Shown: positions 62,970-64,000 of the stretch, one piece after another | Layout of the letters: each line of letters starts with the position of its first letter | How positions within the stretch are numbered: position 1 is the stretch's first letter | DNA from: Dyella monticola | GTDB lineage: Bacteria; Pseudomonadota; Gammaproteobacteria; Xanthomonadales; Rhodanobacteraceae | Reading direction: 5' to 3' | Length of the DNA: 64,000 nt | Assembly (NCBI RefSeq): GCF_003363155.1 | Contig: NZ_QRBE01000009.1 | Span: 124,001-188,000 of the forward strand | The notes under the pieces: generated by a model | The model's database searches: none | What the model was told of the DNA's origin: nothing | Seen by the model: only the letters and a program-made list of their open reading frames with translations | Translations under genes and position numbers: made by a program

Positions 62970-64000
62970 TTACGCCGTCGCGGCGGCCACTGATGCATCA
63001 ACCAGCATGCGTGCAATGCTCCGTGCCGCTTCGCGTCCGTCGTACACCGCGCGCACTACCAGGTCTGCGCCGCGCACGTTGTCGCCGCCGGCGAAGATAC
63101 GCGTGTTGCTGGTCTGATGCGGCAATCTGCCATGCGCACCGGTGACGACCTTGCCGGAAACGGCCAGTTCGACGCCGTGCGCCTTCAGCCAATCTGGCGG
63201 ACTAGGCAAGAAACCGAACGACTGAATCACCACATCCGCGGCAATCTCTGATTCGGTGCCCGGCACATTCTGCGGCCGCGGACGCCCATCGCCGGTATCG
63301 ACCAGGCGCGTTTCCACCACGCGCACCCCCCGAACGTGACCGTGTCCGTCATCGAGAATGGCCACGGGCTGGCGATGAAACATGAAGGTGACGCCTTCCT
63401 CGCGGCTGTAATTCACCTCGCGCGCGGAGCCGGGCATGCTCGCTTCATCGCGACGATAGACGCATGTCACGGACTTGGCACCGAGGCGAATGGCGGTGCG
63501 GTTGCAATCCATGCCGGTGTCGCCACCGCCGAGCACCACTACGTGTTTGCCATTGAAGTCGAAGGTCGACGCCGGCTCGTCCCGCATCAAGCGCTCGGTG
63601 TTGGCGATCAGGAACGGCAAGGCATCATGCACGCCCCGCAGCTCGCGTCCTGGCAATTGACCATCCACGAAGGTGTACGCACCGGTGCCGACGAACACGG
63701 CATCGTATTGATCGAGCAGTGCTCCGAATTCCACATCGCGCCCCACCTCCTTGCCGAGCAGGAAGCGCACGCCCATGCCTTCGAGCACATCGCGCCGCGC
63801 GCGCACCACCGCCTTGTCCAGCTTGAAGGGCGGAATGCCGAACGTCAGCAGGCCGCCGATTTCCTGCTGGCGATCGTAGACGTCGGCGGCGATGCCTTCG
63901 CGCCGCAAGCGATCCGCGCACGCCAGTCCCGCGGGGCCCGCACCAATGATCGCGACGCGATGGCCGGTCTCGCGCACGTTGGAAAGGTCCGGCCGCCAGC
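62970..64000 (-). CDS. gltD: Glutamate synthase small subunit (partial, N-terminus beyond the window)
   Basis: The visible 343 residues belong to GltD, which feeds electrons from NADPH to the glutamate synthase large subunit. The first NAD/FAD loop is VAIIGAGPAGLACADRLRR, then VYDRQQEIGGLLTFGIPPFKL, a second nucleotide loop VVVLGGGDTGMDCNRTA and the FAD-closing IFAGGDNVRGADLVVRAV. The frame runs off the right edge (WRPDLSNVRETG...), so the N-terminal 4Fe-4S domain is outside. The C-terminal end at 62970 is complete (DASVAAATA). Confidence 0.92.
   Translation of the reverse strand, partial: WRPDLSNVRETGHRVAIIGAGPAGLACADRLRREGIAADVYDRQQEIGGLLTFGIPPFKLDKAVVRARRDVLEGMGVRFLLGKEVGRDVEFGALLDQYDAVFVGTGAYTFVDGQLPGRELRGVHDALPFLIANTERLMRDEPASTFDFNGKHVVVLGGGDTGMDCNRTAIRLGAKSVTCVYRRDEASMPGSAREVNYSREEGVTFMFHRQPVAILDDGHGHVRGVRVVETRLVDTGDGRPRPQNVPGTESEIAADVVIQSFGFLPSPPDWLKAHGVELAVSGKVVTGAHGRLPHQTSNTRIFAGGDNVRGADLVVRAVYDGREAARSIARMLVDASVAAATA

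Overview
The window is a GC-rich chromosomal segment. Its gene families (three TonB-dependent receptors, several secreted proteases, HemX/HemY, an OprD-type porin) and REP-like intergenic palindromes point to a gammaproteobacterium of the Xanthomonadales/Rhodanobacteraceae type (Dyella, Luteibacter or Rhodanobacter-like). That assignment is inferred from gene content only. No tRNA, rRNA, CRISPR array, prophage or intact insertion sequence was seen.

Positions 1-2000 hold the end of a glycoside hydrolase gene and a compact minus-strand operon: Hcp, an L,D-transpeptidase-like Tlde1 effector and a four-helix membrane protein. It reads as an orphan type VI secretion effector/immunity module. Positions 2300-10500 carry a lone HMG-CoA synthase-family gene, a large secreted metzincin protease with a chitin-binding-like tail, and a molybdenum-linked set: ModE, a small periplasmic molybdopterin-fold protein preceded by a ModE-type operator, and an OprD-like porin. 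Positions 10500-17300 hold uvrD, a FUSC-like protein, two convergent trypsin-like proteases separated by a 52-bp perfect palindrome that looks like an IS3-type remnant, and an SGNH esterase.

Positions 17700-27750 form an expanded kdp potassium-uptake locus: a 30-residue membrane peptide, kdpF, kdpA, kdpB, a small ORF, an outer-membrane porin, kdpC, kdpD and kdpE. Positions 27900-31100 hold hemD-hemX-hemY. From 31300 to 43200 there are mostly housekeeping genes: thioesterases, an inactive-looking rhodanese, a ferredoxin-type reductase, srkA, rlmI, rmuC, a shikimate dehydrogenase paralogue, folE, an EF-hand protein, an MFS exporter and a DUF1993 protein.

Positions 43500-53300 contain an Oar-like TonB-dependent receptor, a FrnE-like DsbA protein, an FAD-dependent oxidoreductase, dinG, hutD-like, nnrU-like and ychJ-like genes. 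Positions 53290-56200 on the minus strand hold a TANGO2-family protein, a two-domain methylglyoxal synthase-like protein and a fused SpmA/SpmB-like membrane protein. The right end has two tandem paralogous TonB-dependent receptors and the start-truncated gltD. All three receptor genes share a short upstream motif (TTAA-N0/1-GRCTTGTCY), a candidate common regulatory element.
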